64,000 bases of DNA from the NCBI GenBank assembly GCA_018266175.1, contig JAFEAY010000025.1, positions 124,001 to 188,000 of the forward strand, written 5' to 3'. This document shows positions 35,449 through 44,055 of the stretch, one piece after another. The first letter of the stretch is position 1. Every line of letters begins with the position of its first letter. The position numbers and the translations under genes are program-made. Origin of the DNA: Candidatus Dependentiae bacterium. GTDB taxonomy: Bacteria > Babelota > Babeliae > Babelales > RVW-14. The notes under the pieces were generated by a model that saw only the letters and a program-made list of their open reading frames with translations, was not told where the DNA came from and made no database searches.

Positions 35449-36651
35449 ATGAATACAAAGTTTTTATCAGTGCTTTTTGCAGGAATTATTGTAAGCAATG
35501 CACCAATCGAATGCATGCACGAACCAGAAAAATTGAATACAAATAATAAGAATAAACGCAGTCGATCTTATTATGAAAATACACCATCTGAACCTGATGG
35601 GGAGCTCAAATATCGACGACTCGAAGGTGAATTCGACTCTGCTGATCAGTTAGAAAATATCGATTCTAAAAAAGTAGATGATCCATTAGAAACAAAATTA
35701 ATTAATGAGCCTCTTTTTAATCAGCTTATTAAAGAAGGCCAAACCCTGCTGCTCTCTCTATCTCAAACTCAACGTATGATTCAAGTTCAAACAATAGACT
35801 CTCAAACTGAGTACACTATTTTTTCTCAAGATGGTACACGCTTTACACTTGGCAGTCACTCATATATTTATCTTAATACCTTTGAACCTGGAATGGAGCT
35901 GTATTTTCCTTATGCATGTAATCATCCACTCACAATCGATGAAGTTGAAGAGCTTGCAAAACCTGCTCTTCTTGTATGCCCTCTTTGTAGGGCACCACAA
36001 ACCGAGCAACAAACACTTGTAATTCCTAAGCTTGAGCTTCCGGTATGTGACCTACAAAAAATCCCCTATGAATTCCTACAGTTCATTACAATCAAGCCAC
36101 CTCTGCAATACCAACGCGAAATTTTTGAACAATGCACAAATCTGCTTATGCCATCTTCAGAAGAAATTATTAGATACATGAACCAGATTGAAGATGCAGC
36201 TCGCATAGAACAAGAAGACCTTCAAACTAAACTTCTTGCCCTTGAGCATAAGAAAAGAGAAGACGAAAAGATTAAACAAGCACATAAGCAACTCATAACT
36301 CGCCCTCTCAAAAAAATCATTGAAAAATCCAATAAATGCGATGATTACTATAAACGAATTGATTATCTTCAAAAATTTAAGAAGCTTTATAATGAACTTC
36401 TATCTACATCTCCAGAAGTAATTGATTACAAAGGGCTTATTCAAGCCGCCCTACTCAGCAAACATGGTTCACAAAATTTTCTTATAACAATTTTTGTCGA
36501 TTTAAAAAATTTACCAACTCAGCAAGTGTTCTTCAACCTCCAGGATCACCCCGACCTTTGGCTTGATATAGCCGCAAGCCCCTATGCAACTCCTGCTGAC
36601 ACCAAGCTTTTAATCCATTTCGGGCTGAATCCACAGACCATCTCTCAATAA
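35449..36651 (+). CDS. Exported protein with an SP-RING-like Cys/His site
   Basis: A 400-residue protein. The start is the ATG of MNTKFLSVLFAGIIVSNAPI, with GGGGGG 7 nt upstream; a GTG five codons earlier is less likely. After the signal peptide comes a polar, disordered segment (25-85), then a small beta/zinc-like module with C157-x-H159 and C177-P-L-C180 (YACNHP, VCPLCRAPQ). That spacing resembles the second zinc site of RING fingers, the only one kept in SP-RING (SUMO E3) domains. Residues 240-330 are a charged coiled coil, and the C-terminus is helical. An effector acting on host ubiquitin or SUMO is possible but unproven. Confidence 0.75.
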   Translation: MNTKFLSVLFAGIIVSNAPIECMHEPEKLNTNNKNKRSRSYYENTPSEPDGELKYRRLEGEFDSADQLENIDSKKVDDPLETKLINEPLFNQLIKEGQTLLLSLSQTQRMIQVQTIDSQTEYTIFSQDGTRFTLGSHSYIYLNTFEPGMELYFPYACNHPLTIDEVEELAKPALLVCPLCRAPQTEQQTLVIPKLELPVCDLQKIPYEFLQFITIKPPLQYQREIFEQCTNLLMPSSEEIIRYMNQIEDAARIEQEDLQTKLLALEHKKREDEKIKQAHKQLITRPLKKIIEKSNKCDDYYKRIDYLQKFKKLYNELLSTSPEVIDYKGLIQAALLSKHGSQNFLITIFVDLKNLPTQQVFFNLQDHPDLWLDIAASPYATPADTKLLIHFGLNPQTISQ

Positions 36652-36698
36652 ATTATAGGGGAGGTCACAAAGAATCCTCTGCAACCTCCTCCTACATT

Positions 36699-38204
36699 TT
36701 ATAGACGGAAAGTTTGATCAATTTTTTGCTTAAGCTGATCGCGCGTCAGCACGCCAATAACCCGAGAAACTTCTTTTCCGCTGCGCACCAATAAAAACGT
36801 TGGCACGCTTTTAATTTCAGTTCCGCGAAGTCTTTTTACCAATAAGCCAGCTTCAATATCCATATTGGAGATACTCACTTTGATAAAATTAACTTTGCCT
36901 TGATATCCCTTTGCAAGCTCTTCAAAAACAGGCATCATGCGCTTGCACGATGAACAAGCTGGAGAATAAAAATCGATAACCAGTGGCAATGAAGCATCAA
37001 GAACAAGCTTTTTAAAATCATCCTGTGTATAAATTTCACTTGCTCCTCGATATTCACTGATATTACTTTCATCACTCGCAACATAATCATGATGCAATCC
37101 TAAATCACTTCGAGTATTGTATCCCCAATCTTTTTGAGCTGAAAAAGGAAGACCAACCTCTTCAAGAAAGTTTTTTGCTTGAATCGCCGCAATGCAACCT
37201 TGCCCAGCACAGGCTATTGCGGAGGAAAACCTGCTCGCGCAGACCTCACCGGCAGCAAACACACCCTCTCTTGATGTTGCTTGATTTATACCAAGCTCAA
37301 TTGTTCCTCGTTCATTAAGTTTTATTTGGTCCTTAAAAAGTGATGTTTTTGGTCGAGATCCAATCGCTAAAAAGATACCATCAACGTTAATAGTCGATTG
37401 TTGATTTGTTTTATTATTCCGCACAACTAACTGCGTTACGGCATTACCATCGCCCTTAACTTCTTGCGCATCAGTATTAAATACAACTTTAACATTTGGC
37501 CTTGCTAATAAGCGATCCAATTCTTGAGGATCTCGAGCCGCAAGACGATCTTCACGCGCAACAATTAACACCTCTCGAGCAATACTTGCAAGATGCGTTG
37601 CTTCAAAAATAGCCGATTGCCCACTTCCAATAACGGCAACTTTTTTATTTTTATACAAAGGACCATCACACCAAACACAGGTACAAACCCCTTTTCCAAA
37701 ATACCCATTATCACCGCTTTCACCTGGAATACCGAGTAAATTAGGTTCAGATCCCATAGCAATAATGCAACTCAAAGCAGTTCGTTCAACAATAACACCG
37801 TCATCAAGGCGTCGAGTTGTAACTCGATAGGGCCAAAATGAAAAATCAACATTAATGACTTCTTCTTCAAGAATAGGGATTTTATTTGCCTGAACATGGC
37901 TGCTCATTTCATCGATAATGTCAGAACCAGCAGCTCCCGGTTTTCCTGGCCAGTTTCTCACCATTCTTGCCTTCATGAGTGCACCTTCAGGCACAGGTCC
38001 TTGGATAACTAAGCACGAAACACCGTTTTCAGTAAAACACGATGCCGCTGCAAGACCTGAAAGTCCACCTCCAAGAATTATCACCGACGTTGGCTGCTCT
38101 GCCCGATTTAAACTTGAAATATGCAACTTTGCTTGCATGTCGTACAAACTACAACAGACAATAATACTGATTAAAATAAGCTGATTAAAAATCTTGTTCA
38201 TCAC
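36699..38204 (-). CDS. Exported thioredoxin reductase-thioredoxin fusion (copy 2)
   Basis: A 501-residue protein: signal peptide (NQLILISIIVCCSLYDMQA), a TrxB-type flavoprotein (about 38-370) and a C-terminal thioredoxin (about 395-500). The FAD motif is LGGGLSGLAAA, the NADPH motif GSGQSAIFEA. The reductase redox pair is CVWC (usual CATC), and the thioredoxin pair is CSSC (usual CGPC) in FYSPACSSCKRMMP; the cis-Pro SVPTF is kept. Reductase-thioredoxin fusions are known (Mycobacterium leprae), but an exported form is odd since NADPH is cytosolic. The near-identical-layout paralogue lies 9 nt upstream. Confidence 0.9.
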   Translation of the reverse strand: MMNKIFNQLILISIIVCCSLYDMQAKLHISSLNRAEQPTSVIILGGGLSGLAAASCFTENGVSCLVIQGPVPEGALMKARMVRNWPGKPGAAGSDIIDEMSSHVQANKIPILEEEVINVDFSFWPYRVTTRRLDDGVIVERTALSCIIAMGSEPNLLGIPGESGDNGYFGKGVCTCVWCDGPLYKNKKVAVIGSGQSAIFEATHLASIAREVLIVAREDRLAARDPQELDRLLARPNVKVVFNTDAQEVKGDGNAVTQLVVRNNKTNQQSTINVDGIFLAIGSRPKTSLFKDQIKLNERGTIELGINQATSREGVFAAGEVCASRFSSAIACAGQGCIAAIQAKNFLEEVGLPFSAQKDWGYNTRSDLGLHHDYVASDESNISEYRGASEIYTQDDFKKLVLDASLPLVIDFYSPACSSCKRMMPVFEELAKGYQGKVNFIKVSISNMDIEAGLLVKRLRGTEIKSVPTFLLVRSGKEVSRVIGVLTRDQLKQKIDQTFRL

Positions 38205-38213
38205 TGCTCCTGT

Positions 38214-39746
38214 CTATTTTTTTTTAAGTAATATCTCTTGAATTCCCTGCTTAAGCTGCTCACGGGTACACATGCCACCAATGCGCCCAACTTCTCTACC
38301 ATCACGTACAAACAAGAACGTCGGAACTGCTCGCACTTCATTACCGTGCAACATTTTAACCAGTGAGCCGGCACTCGGAACACTATTGCTGACATTTATT
38401 TTAATAAAGTTTACTCTATCTTTATAAACTTCTGCCAGATCATCAAAAATAGGCTCCATACGCTTGCAGGGCATGCACCATGTTGAGTACAAGTCAATAA
38501 CGGATGGCAGCTGCTCACGGGCAGTTAAACGAACAAATTCTCTCAAATCTTTTGGTTCGTGCACACGACGTCGCTTACCTTCATGCTCGGGTTCTTTTGC
38601 AACACGCACAGATTCAGAGACACGCACGTCATGACTAACGCCCTCTTCTTGTTGATGTTGATTTTGAAATGTTACTTCAAAACCAACATCTTCTAAAAAC
38701 TTCTTTGCTTGCAAAGCGGCCATACATCCCTGACCTGAAGAGGTAATCGCTTGAATAAAAATAGGATCACAAACATCCCCAGCTGCAAATACCCCTGGCT
38801 TTGAAGTTCTTTGCTGATCCTTTAATATAATAAATCCACGCTGTTCAAGTTCAAGCTGATTTCTAAAAACTGCAGTTTTAGGCTGTGAACCGATAGCAAG
38901 AAAAAAACCATCTACATCGAGCACTTTACGCTCATGAGTTTTGCTATTTTCAACGATAACCTGGGTTACTTTTTTTCCATCACCCAAAATTTCTTTTGCT
39001 TGAGTATTAAATTGAACATTTACATTTGCTTTATGCAATGCTCGATCACGTGCTTGAATGTCTTTGGTGCGAAAAACATCTTTACGAATAAGCACATGTA
39101 CTTCTTTGGCAATATTCGAAAGATAACCAGCTTCAACAATAGCAGCATCTCCTCCGCCAACTACCACCACTGTTTTATCTTTGTAAAGTGACCCTTCGCA
39201 GACAGCACAGTTACTGACACCGCGCCCCCAATAACCATTATTACCAGTCTCCCCAGGAATACCCAAAAAGTTTGGCTCCGCTCCCATAGCGATAATACAA
39301 GAAAGAACCTTGTATTCGATTACTTGACCATCGGTAAGCTGCCTAGTTTTGATACTGTAGGGCCATGATGAAAAATCAACCCCAATAACTTCTTGGGCAA
39401 GTATTGGAACATTATTTGAAATAACCTGATCTCTAATTTCTGAAACAATTTGAGCACCTGGAACATCATTTTTCCCTGGCCAATTGCGCACAGAGTGCGA
39501 TTGAGCAAGCGCACCTCCAGGCTTTGATCCCTCAATAACTATACATGGAATGTTTGCTTGCGCCATGTAAAGTGCTGCCGTTAGACCTGCAATGCCACCG
39601 CCAAGAATAATTGCTGGAGTGGGTTTTTCACTAAGAGTGATATTTTTCATATGCAATACAGGGCTACTTTTTTCAGATGATAGACAGCCTGGCATGCAGT
39701 GCATAGCGGCAAGCATAAGCATGAAGCGCAGAGATGATCGACACAT
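38214..39746 (-). CDS. Exported thioredoxin reductase-thioredoxin fusion (copy 1)
   Basis: A 510-residue paralogue of the downstream gene. The N-terminus (MCRSSLRFMLMLAAMHCMPGC) is a signal with a possible, non-consensus lipobox (MPGC, C21). The FAD motif is LGGGIAGLTAA, the NADPH motif GGGDAAIVEA, the reductase pair CAVC (NCAVCEG), and the thioredoxin pair CMPC (STWCMPCKRMEP), closer to consensus than in copy 2. A charged linker (about 365-405, KRRRVHEP) joins the domains. Tandem duplication with diverging active sites suggests different substrates. It is the promoter-proximal gene of the pair. Confidence 0.9.
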   Translation of the reverse strand: MCRSSLRFMLMLAAMHCMPGCLSSEKSSPVLHMKNITLSEKPTPAIILGGGIAGLTAALYMAQANIPCIVIEGSKPGGALAQSHSVRNWPGKNDVPGAQIVSEIRDQVISNNVPILAQEVIGVDFSSWPYSIKTRQLTDGQVIEYKVLSCIIAMGAEPNFLGIPGETGNNGYWGRGVSNCAVCEGSLYKDKTVVVVGGGDAAIVEAGYLSNIAKEVHVLIRKDVFRTKDIQARDRALHKANVNVQFNTQAKEILGDGKKVTQVIVENSKTHERKVLDVDGFFLAIGSQPKTAVFRNQLELEQRGFIILKDQQRTSKPGVFAAGDVCDPIFIQAITSSGQGCMAALQAKKFLEDVGFEVTFQNQHQQEEGVSHDVRVSESVRVAKEPEHEGKRRRVHEPKDLREFVRLTAREQLPSVIDLYSTWCMPCKRMEPIFDDLAEVYKDRVNFIKINVSNSVPSAGSLVKMLHGNEVRAVPTFLFVRDGREVGRIGGMCTREQLKQGIQEILLKKK

Positions 39747-39880
39747 AAAAGCTCCTTTTATTCTGTTTTAAAAAAATAGTTTTTTCAAAAGATAACATAT
39801 CAGGGGATAAAAAATCATCTATGCAAATAAATTGAATCTTAACGAGCAAAAGATTAATAGCGTGTCATTGATAATACAGG

Positions 39881-39886
39881 TATAAT
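39881..39886 (+). promoter_or_regulatory. Candidate -10 element (TATAAT) for the LRR gene
   Basis: A perfect TATAAT 95 nt before the LRR gene, in the 229-nt divergent gap 39747-39975. No good -35 stands 16-18 nt upstream (TAGCGT is the nearest), so an activator or long AT tract may compensate. The gap contains nothing else recognised. Confidence 0.4.
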
Positions 39887-39975
39887 ACGCCACATACGTA
39901 ATTTATTTATACTTAAAAAAATTAGGACCAGAAAGTCTATTCCAATAAAAAATCTTACTAGCTATTAAAAAGGTT

Positions 39976-42900
39976 ATGATGAATATTATGCGTTTTTTAT
40001 TGAATTTAATTCTTCTTTCAACATTTTACTTGAGCTCCTCACAAGCAAATATCTCACCCTTGGCATTAAAAGGCCTTTTTAAGCACTTCAATGGCAATAA
40101 ACTATACGCACCCAACATTGGTTGTGCTGCACTTAAAAATGGAACTATACATGCAATCCGTTTTTACAATGTCATTCCAGGACCAATAGACGTCCAGGGG
40201 CGTCGCTTATATATTCAGGACTCAGCACCCAAAGGAGATCCATTTGCAGCGCTCGCAATCTTGTTGTTCCCATCACCTGCGGGCCAGTTGACTGCTATGA
40301 CAAATAACACCCAAAGTATTGGGGCTCAATTAAACGTTGAAGATATCGCTACACTCTTGAATTTTTGTGCAAAAGTTAGAACAACAGTTAAGTCTTTTGA
40401 AATCATGAATAATGGGGAAAAGTTACTCTTCATGGGCGGGAATGAATTTGGTAATAACTTTGGAAGTATTATCAAGCGACTTCAATCAGCGGCTCAAAAT
40501 CAAGTTGATAAAGAATTTTTTAAAAATTTTTTAAGTAACAATCGACGTTTTCGCATATTTTTGCCACAGGCCCAAAAGCTCTTATCTGTCCTGTGCAAAT
40601 GCATAGAGCTCGAAGAGCGCGATGATCGCAAAACACTTCATGCATCTAACCCTGAACATTACATACATTTTGAAAAATATACCGAAGCAACATTTTACCC
40701 AAAATACACAGCTGAGATGCTACTCAATGCTTTCTTTTGTTTAAAATTCGGTTCAGACGAAATTCCAAATCTTATTAATAACTTAGATGAACAAATTGTT
40801 GATCATGAAGTAATGTTTGAAAGCGGTTTAATTGATAAAACCGATCTCCAAAAATCTATTGCACAAAAAGATTGCGATGTAACACTTGACGACCTCTGGG
40901 TAATTCAAAATAAAGACTTGATCGAAAGTGTTATTCCATATGCACGGAGATGCAAACCAGTCAACAATGGTCTTGCGTGTGGGTATAACCGAGAAAGCAA
41001 TCAATTACTTGAAAACAAAGCTTTTGCCGATTGTACCGAAACAACTATTCGTCACTTGTGTAATTTAGCTTTGTATAACAAACAAACCAAAGATTGGAAT
41101 TTGCATCATGCTCTGGAAAAAATTAAGAACATAAAAACAGTTGATATGCTTGAAGCATTTTATCAACTTCAAAAACCTGAACAAGCAAACTCAGGTGAAA
41201 AGACAATACGTAATGCTTGGAGCAAAGTAGTAAATAATCTTGATTCTAAAATTCGCTACAATAAAAAATATCTTCCACTTAGTTGCAATAATGATAACGA
41301 AGTTGATAGCGGTCTTGTTAACATCATGCGAGTACTCAACGTTGTTTTTGAACTTGAACTTCAACAAGAACCATTCTTCCATAACGACAATCAGTACGCC
41401 CAAGATGTAAGGAAATGGATGGAGAATGGACTTGAAACCTTTTTTAAAAGAGTTGCTCCTGAGAAGCAAAATATAGATATTCGCTTTAATGATGTTGCAA
41501 CCTACACCGCTTCTGATAAACGTAAAGATTGTTCTGCAAAAATCACCATACAGGTTAACCAAGATTTTAAATTTTTGATGAAAATTACACCTGGCCACGC
41601 ACAATTTGACTCAATTACGAGCCTTATTCCAATAGATAGAAAGCCTGTAGAAGAGATTTCTTGTCACCATACCCAGATATTACAAAACTCAACTGGAGAA
41701 CAGATTTTATTGTTATCAGAAACAAAATCTGTTGTAACAACATGCCTGCATAAACTTTTTTCAAAAAATATCATTGATAGCGCCTCAATTATTATCATGC
41801 TCAAACAATTACATGAGATGCTTAAAAAGAACATTATTTCTTACCCTCGAGGAAAATCAATATTGCAAAATGCACTACAGTCCTTTTTATGGGAAGACCA
41901 ACAAATGTGTAAAAACATTCAACCCGTTATTGAAAGTTTCCTTGGATTGAAAAACAATAGCATAGATGAAGTCCTGCAACACGAGGTGAAAACCTTAATT
42001 TACAATAAAAAATCAGATAGATTTGAAACGGAAGAGCAAGCACATGAATTTTTTAAAGATATAAGGTGGTTTATCGCTGAAAATAAGATTAATCAAAAAA
42101 AAATAACATTTTCTAGCGACAACTGCCCTAATCTAAAAAAAATCAATCTTGCACTAATCAATCTTGCAACAATAAATCTTGATCCGCTTGATGTGAAAGC
42201 TAATATTGAATTAATTGAAATATCCGGATCATTTAATGAACTTGAAGAAATTCACTTACCAGAATTAGGAATTAAAAAACTGAAGATTGCTGGCCACTAC
42301 CCTAAATTAAAAGAGCTCATTGTTCATGTTTATCCCCAACGCATGAACGCATTAGAAGCTAAGCTTGAATCGATTGAACTCTCTGGATCATTTAATAATC
42401 TTGAACTGATTGGTCTCCAAGGTACGGGAATTAAAAAACTAAAATTTTCTCGCGGCAACTTTCCTAACTTAAAAACACTCTATTTGCATGAGCTACCCAA
42501 GCTTGAATCGATTGAACTCTCTGGATCATTTAATACAGTTCGAAGAATAGACATTACTTATTCAGTAATTAAAAAATTAAAAATTTCTAGCGATAACTTC
42601 CCTAATTTAGAAAGAATCAGTCTTAAATCTACACCTAAGCTTGAATCGATTGAACTCTCAGGATCGTTCAATAATCTTGGCAAGATTGGTTTGTCTCACT
42701 CCAAGATTAAGAATCTGAAACTTTCTGGTGACAACTGCCCTAACCTAAGAAAACTTGGCCTTAAATCTACAAGAAACCTTGAATCGATTGAACTCTCTGG
42801 ATCGTTTTATAGGCTTCATGAAATTAACCTCCTAGCCTCAGAGATTAAAAATCTAAACATTTCCGGTGATAACTGCCCCAACTTAAGAAACCTCATGCTT

Positions 42901-43047
42901 ATGTGTACAAGAAACCTTGAATCTATAGAGCTTTCAAAATCATTTAATGAGCTTCAAGCAATTAACCTGGCAACATCCAAAATTAAAGAATTGGTATTAG
43001 ATAAAAATTTATTTCCAAAGCTCAATAGAATTGTTCTGGAATCATAA
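39976..43047 (+). CDS. Exported leucine-rich-repeat protein
   Basis: A 1023-residue protein with a signal peptide (MRFLLNLILLSTFYLSSSQA). Residues 25-700 are a large domain I do not recognise; a segment near 355 (FADCTETTIRHLCNLALY) looks conserved and has a Cys that could be catalytic, though no His/Asp partner is evident. Residues about 714-1023 are leucine-rich repeats in 46-residue units, each two 23-residue LRRs: LESIELSGSFNNL..I.L...IK.LK.S.DN.PNL..L.L. At least four units keep nearly identical DNA. LRRs are protein-binding; an exported host-interaction protein is the simplest reading. Confidence 0.9.
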   Translation: MMNIMRFLLNLILLSTFYLSSSQANISPLALKGLFKHFNGNKLYAPNIGCAALKNGTIHAIRFYNVIPGPIDVQGRRLYIQDSAPKGDPFAALAILLFPSPAGQLTAMTNNTQSIGAQLNVEDIATLLNFCAKVRTTVKSFEIMNNGEKLLFMGGNEFGNNFGSIIKRLQSAAQNQVDKEFFKNFLSNNRRFRIFLPQAQKLLSVLCKCIELEERDDRKTLHASNPEHYIHFEKYTEATFYPKYTAEMLLNAFFCLKFGSDEIPNLINNLDEQIVDHEVMFESGLIDKTDLQKSIAQKDCDVTLDDLWVIQNKDLIESVIPYARRCKPVNNGLACGYNRESNQLLENKAFADCTETTIRHLCNLALYNKQTKDWNLHHALEKIKNIKTVDMLEAFYQLQKPEQANSGEKTIRNAWSKVVNNLDSKIRYNKKYLPLSCNNDNEVDSGLVNIMRVLNVVFELELQQEPFFHNDNQYAQDVRKWMENGLETFFKRVAPEKQNIDIRFNDVATYTASDKRKDCSAKITIQVNQDFKFLMKITPGHAQFDSITSLIPIDRKPVEEISCHHTQILQNSTGEQILLLSETKSVVTTCLHKLFSKNIIDSASIIIMLKQLHEMLKKNIISYPRGKSILQNALQSFLWEDQQMCKNIQPVIESFLGLKNNSIDEVLQHEVKTLIYNKKSDRFETEEQAHEFFKDIRWFIAENKINQKKITFSSDNCPNLKKINLALINLATINLDPLDVKANIELIEISGSFNELEEIHLPELGIKKLKIAGHYPKLKELIVHVYPQRMNALEAKLESIELSGSFNNLELIGLQGTGIKKLKFSRGNFPNLKTLYLHELPKLESIELSGSFNTVRRIDITYSVIKKLKISSDNFPNLERISLKSTPKLESIELSGSFNNLGKIGLSHSKIKNLKLSGDNCPNLRKLGLKSTRNLESIELSGSFYRLHEINLLASEIKNLNISGDNCPNLRNLMLMCTRNLESIELSKSFNELQAINLATSKIKELVLDKNLFPKLNRIVLES
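42363..42940 (+). repeat. Tandem 138-nt DNA repeat encoding paired LRRs
   Basis: The block CTTGAATCGATTGAACTCTC recurs at about 42364, 42502, 42640 and 42778, exactly 138 nt apart, with a drifted copy near 42916. Protein period 46 residues. The ESIELSGSF strand is held at DNA level while the rest of each unit varies, which points to recent unit duplication or gene conversion. Confidence 0.85.
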
Positions 43048-43100
43048 ACTTATTTCTTGGGTTAATTAACCCCACTAATCTACGATACTATAATTTCGGA

Positions 43101-43130
43101 AAAGGCACTGGCTTTTTTACCAGCGCCTTT
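43101..43130. terminator. Bidirectional terminator between the LRR and glycine-zipper genes
   Basis: AAAGGCACTGG pairs with CCAGCGCCTTT (one mismatch) around an 8-nt loop. On the minus strand the stem ends in CCTTTT, 27 nt past the stop of the 43157 gene. On the plus strand it is followed by agatattttt. It lies in a convergent gap, so it serves both genes. Confidence 0.75.
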
Positions 43131-43156
43131 AGATATTTTTGAATAAGTTACTCAAG

Positions 43157-43510
43157 TTAGACTTCAACAGCTCGCCTCTTCTTAGACTTTCTTGCCTTAC
43201 CGACTTGCTTTTTAAGCTGTTTCACTTCTCGCCAAATTTTATCAATCTTATTATTTAAACCCTCAAGATCAGCCTTCAAAGCTCTTCGTAAATCGTCCAT
43301 TTCTTCACGCAAATTTTTTACTGCGCGATGCGATCCACCATCATCACCACTTCGATTGGCACTTGAAGCAATTGTACCACCAAGCAAACCACCAAACATG
43401 CCACCCGCCATTCCGCCAGCAAATGAATCACCACCTCCTCGAGCATAAATTCGATAGCACGCAGCAAGTGACATTACGGCGAATACGCTTATAACTATTA
43501 ATTTTTTCAT
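43157..43510 (-). CDS. Glycine-zipper lipoprotein
   Basis: A 117-residue protein. The start is MKKLIVISVFAVMSLAAC, with AAGGGTG 7 nt upstream. The lipobox is LAAC (C18). A glycine zipper (GGGDSFAGGMAGGMFGGLLGG) suggests helix packing in a membrane, then a heptad coiled coil (EEMDDLRRALKADLEGLNNK) and a very basic C-terminus (KARKSKKRRA). The layout recalls small outer-membrane lipoproteins. It is next to another glycine-rich protein on the same strand; the two may be partners. Confidence 0.75.
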   Translation of the reverse strand: MKKLIVISVFAVMSLAACYRIYARGGGDSFAGGMAGGMFGGLLGGTIASSANRSGDDGGSHRAVKNLREEMDDLRRALKADLEGLNNKIDKIWREVKQLKKQVGKARKSKKRRAVEV

Positions 43511-43534
43511 AAATTCACCCTTCAATTTTTATTT

Positions 43535-43927
43535 TTATGGTCGACGACGAAGCACTGCGAAGCCCAATCCTGCCACGGCCGCCATGAGTAAACCAACCAA
43601 GACAACTAAGAAAATCATCAACGGATCGGTTCCTTGAGGTTGAGCATGCTTAACTTTTGTTTTTAATTTACTGTGCTCAAGCTCGCGCTCGAGACGAGCA
43701 ATTCGCTCTTGATCTTGGTTTCGGCGCATCTCTTGCCGATCTTCTGCTCGTCGAATTTCATCCTCAGCTCGAGTTGCACGACGCCCTGATGAGTCTGCTG
43801 CAGCCTGACCAATCATGGTACCAACTGCAAGACCGCCAAGCGCACCGACAACGGCATCCCCACCGCGTCCTTGAAGTGGTAATAACACACTTGCAGCAAC
43901 TAAACCTGCTAAAATAATCTTTTTCAT
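43535..43927 (-). CDS. Glycine-zipper membrane protein
   Basis: A 130-residue protein starting MKKIILAGLVAASVLLPLQG, with GGGAGA 6 nt upstream; an upstream ATG lacks one. A glycine zipper (GALGGLAVGTMIGQAAA) is followed by a highly charged helix (RRAEDRQEMRRNQDQERIAR) and a C-terminal membrane span ending in RRR (LMIFLVVLVGLLMAAVAGLG). Two membrane-associated ends around a charged rod suggest a scaffold role. Function unknown. It is upstream of the glycine-zipper lipoprotein, likely one transcript. Confidence 0.72.
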   Translation of the reverse strand: MKKIILAGLVAASVLLPLQGRGGDAVVGALGGLAVGTMIGQAAADSSGRRATRAEDEIRRAEDRQEMRRNQDQERIARLERELEHSKLKTKVKHAQPQGTDPLMIFLVVLVGLLMAAVAGLGFAVLRRRP

Positions 43928-44055
43928 AGCTAATCTCCCGAGGTTCAACAATTCAGGTAAAAAATGGTACTCTTTGCATGTACTCAATTACGAGTATAAC
44001 AATAAATAAATACTAACAGTCAATACTTTTAAAGAGTTAAAGCCGAGGAGAACCG

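Noticed and set aside
36652-36698. GGAGGT/ACCTCC inverted repeat as a terminator between the convergent genes at 35449 and 36699
   Set aside because: Only about six pairs with a long loop and no T run on either strand.
41191-41604. A 137-codon minus-strand open frame inside the LRR gene
   Set aside because: Antisense to a continuous 1023-codon gene; no signal peptide, motif or ribosome binding site.
42363-42940. Regular DNA repeats considered as a CRISPR array
   Set aside because: The 138-nt period is in frame and encodes leucine-rich repeats; spacers are homologous to one another, not unique, and no cas genes are present.
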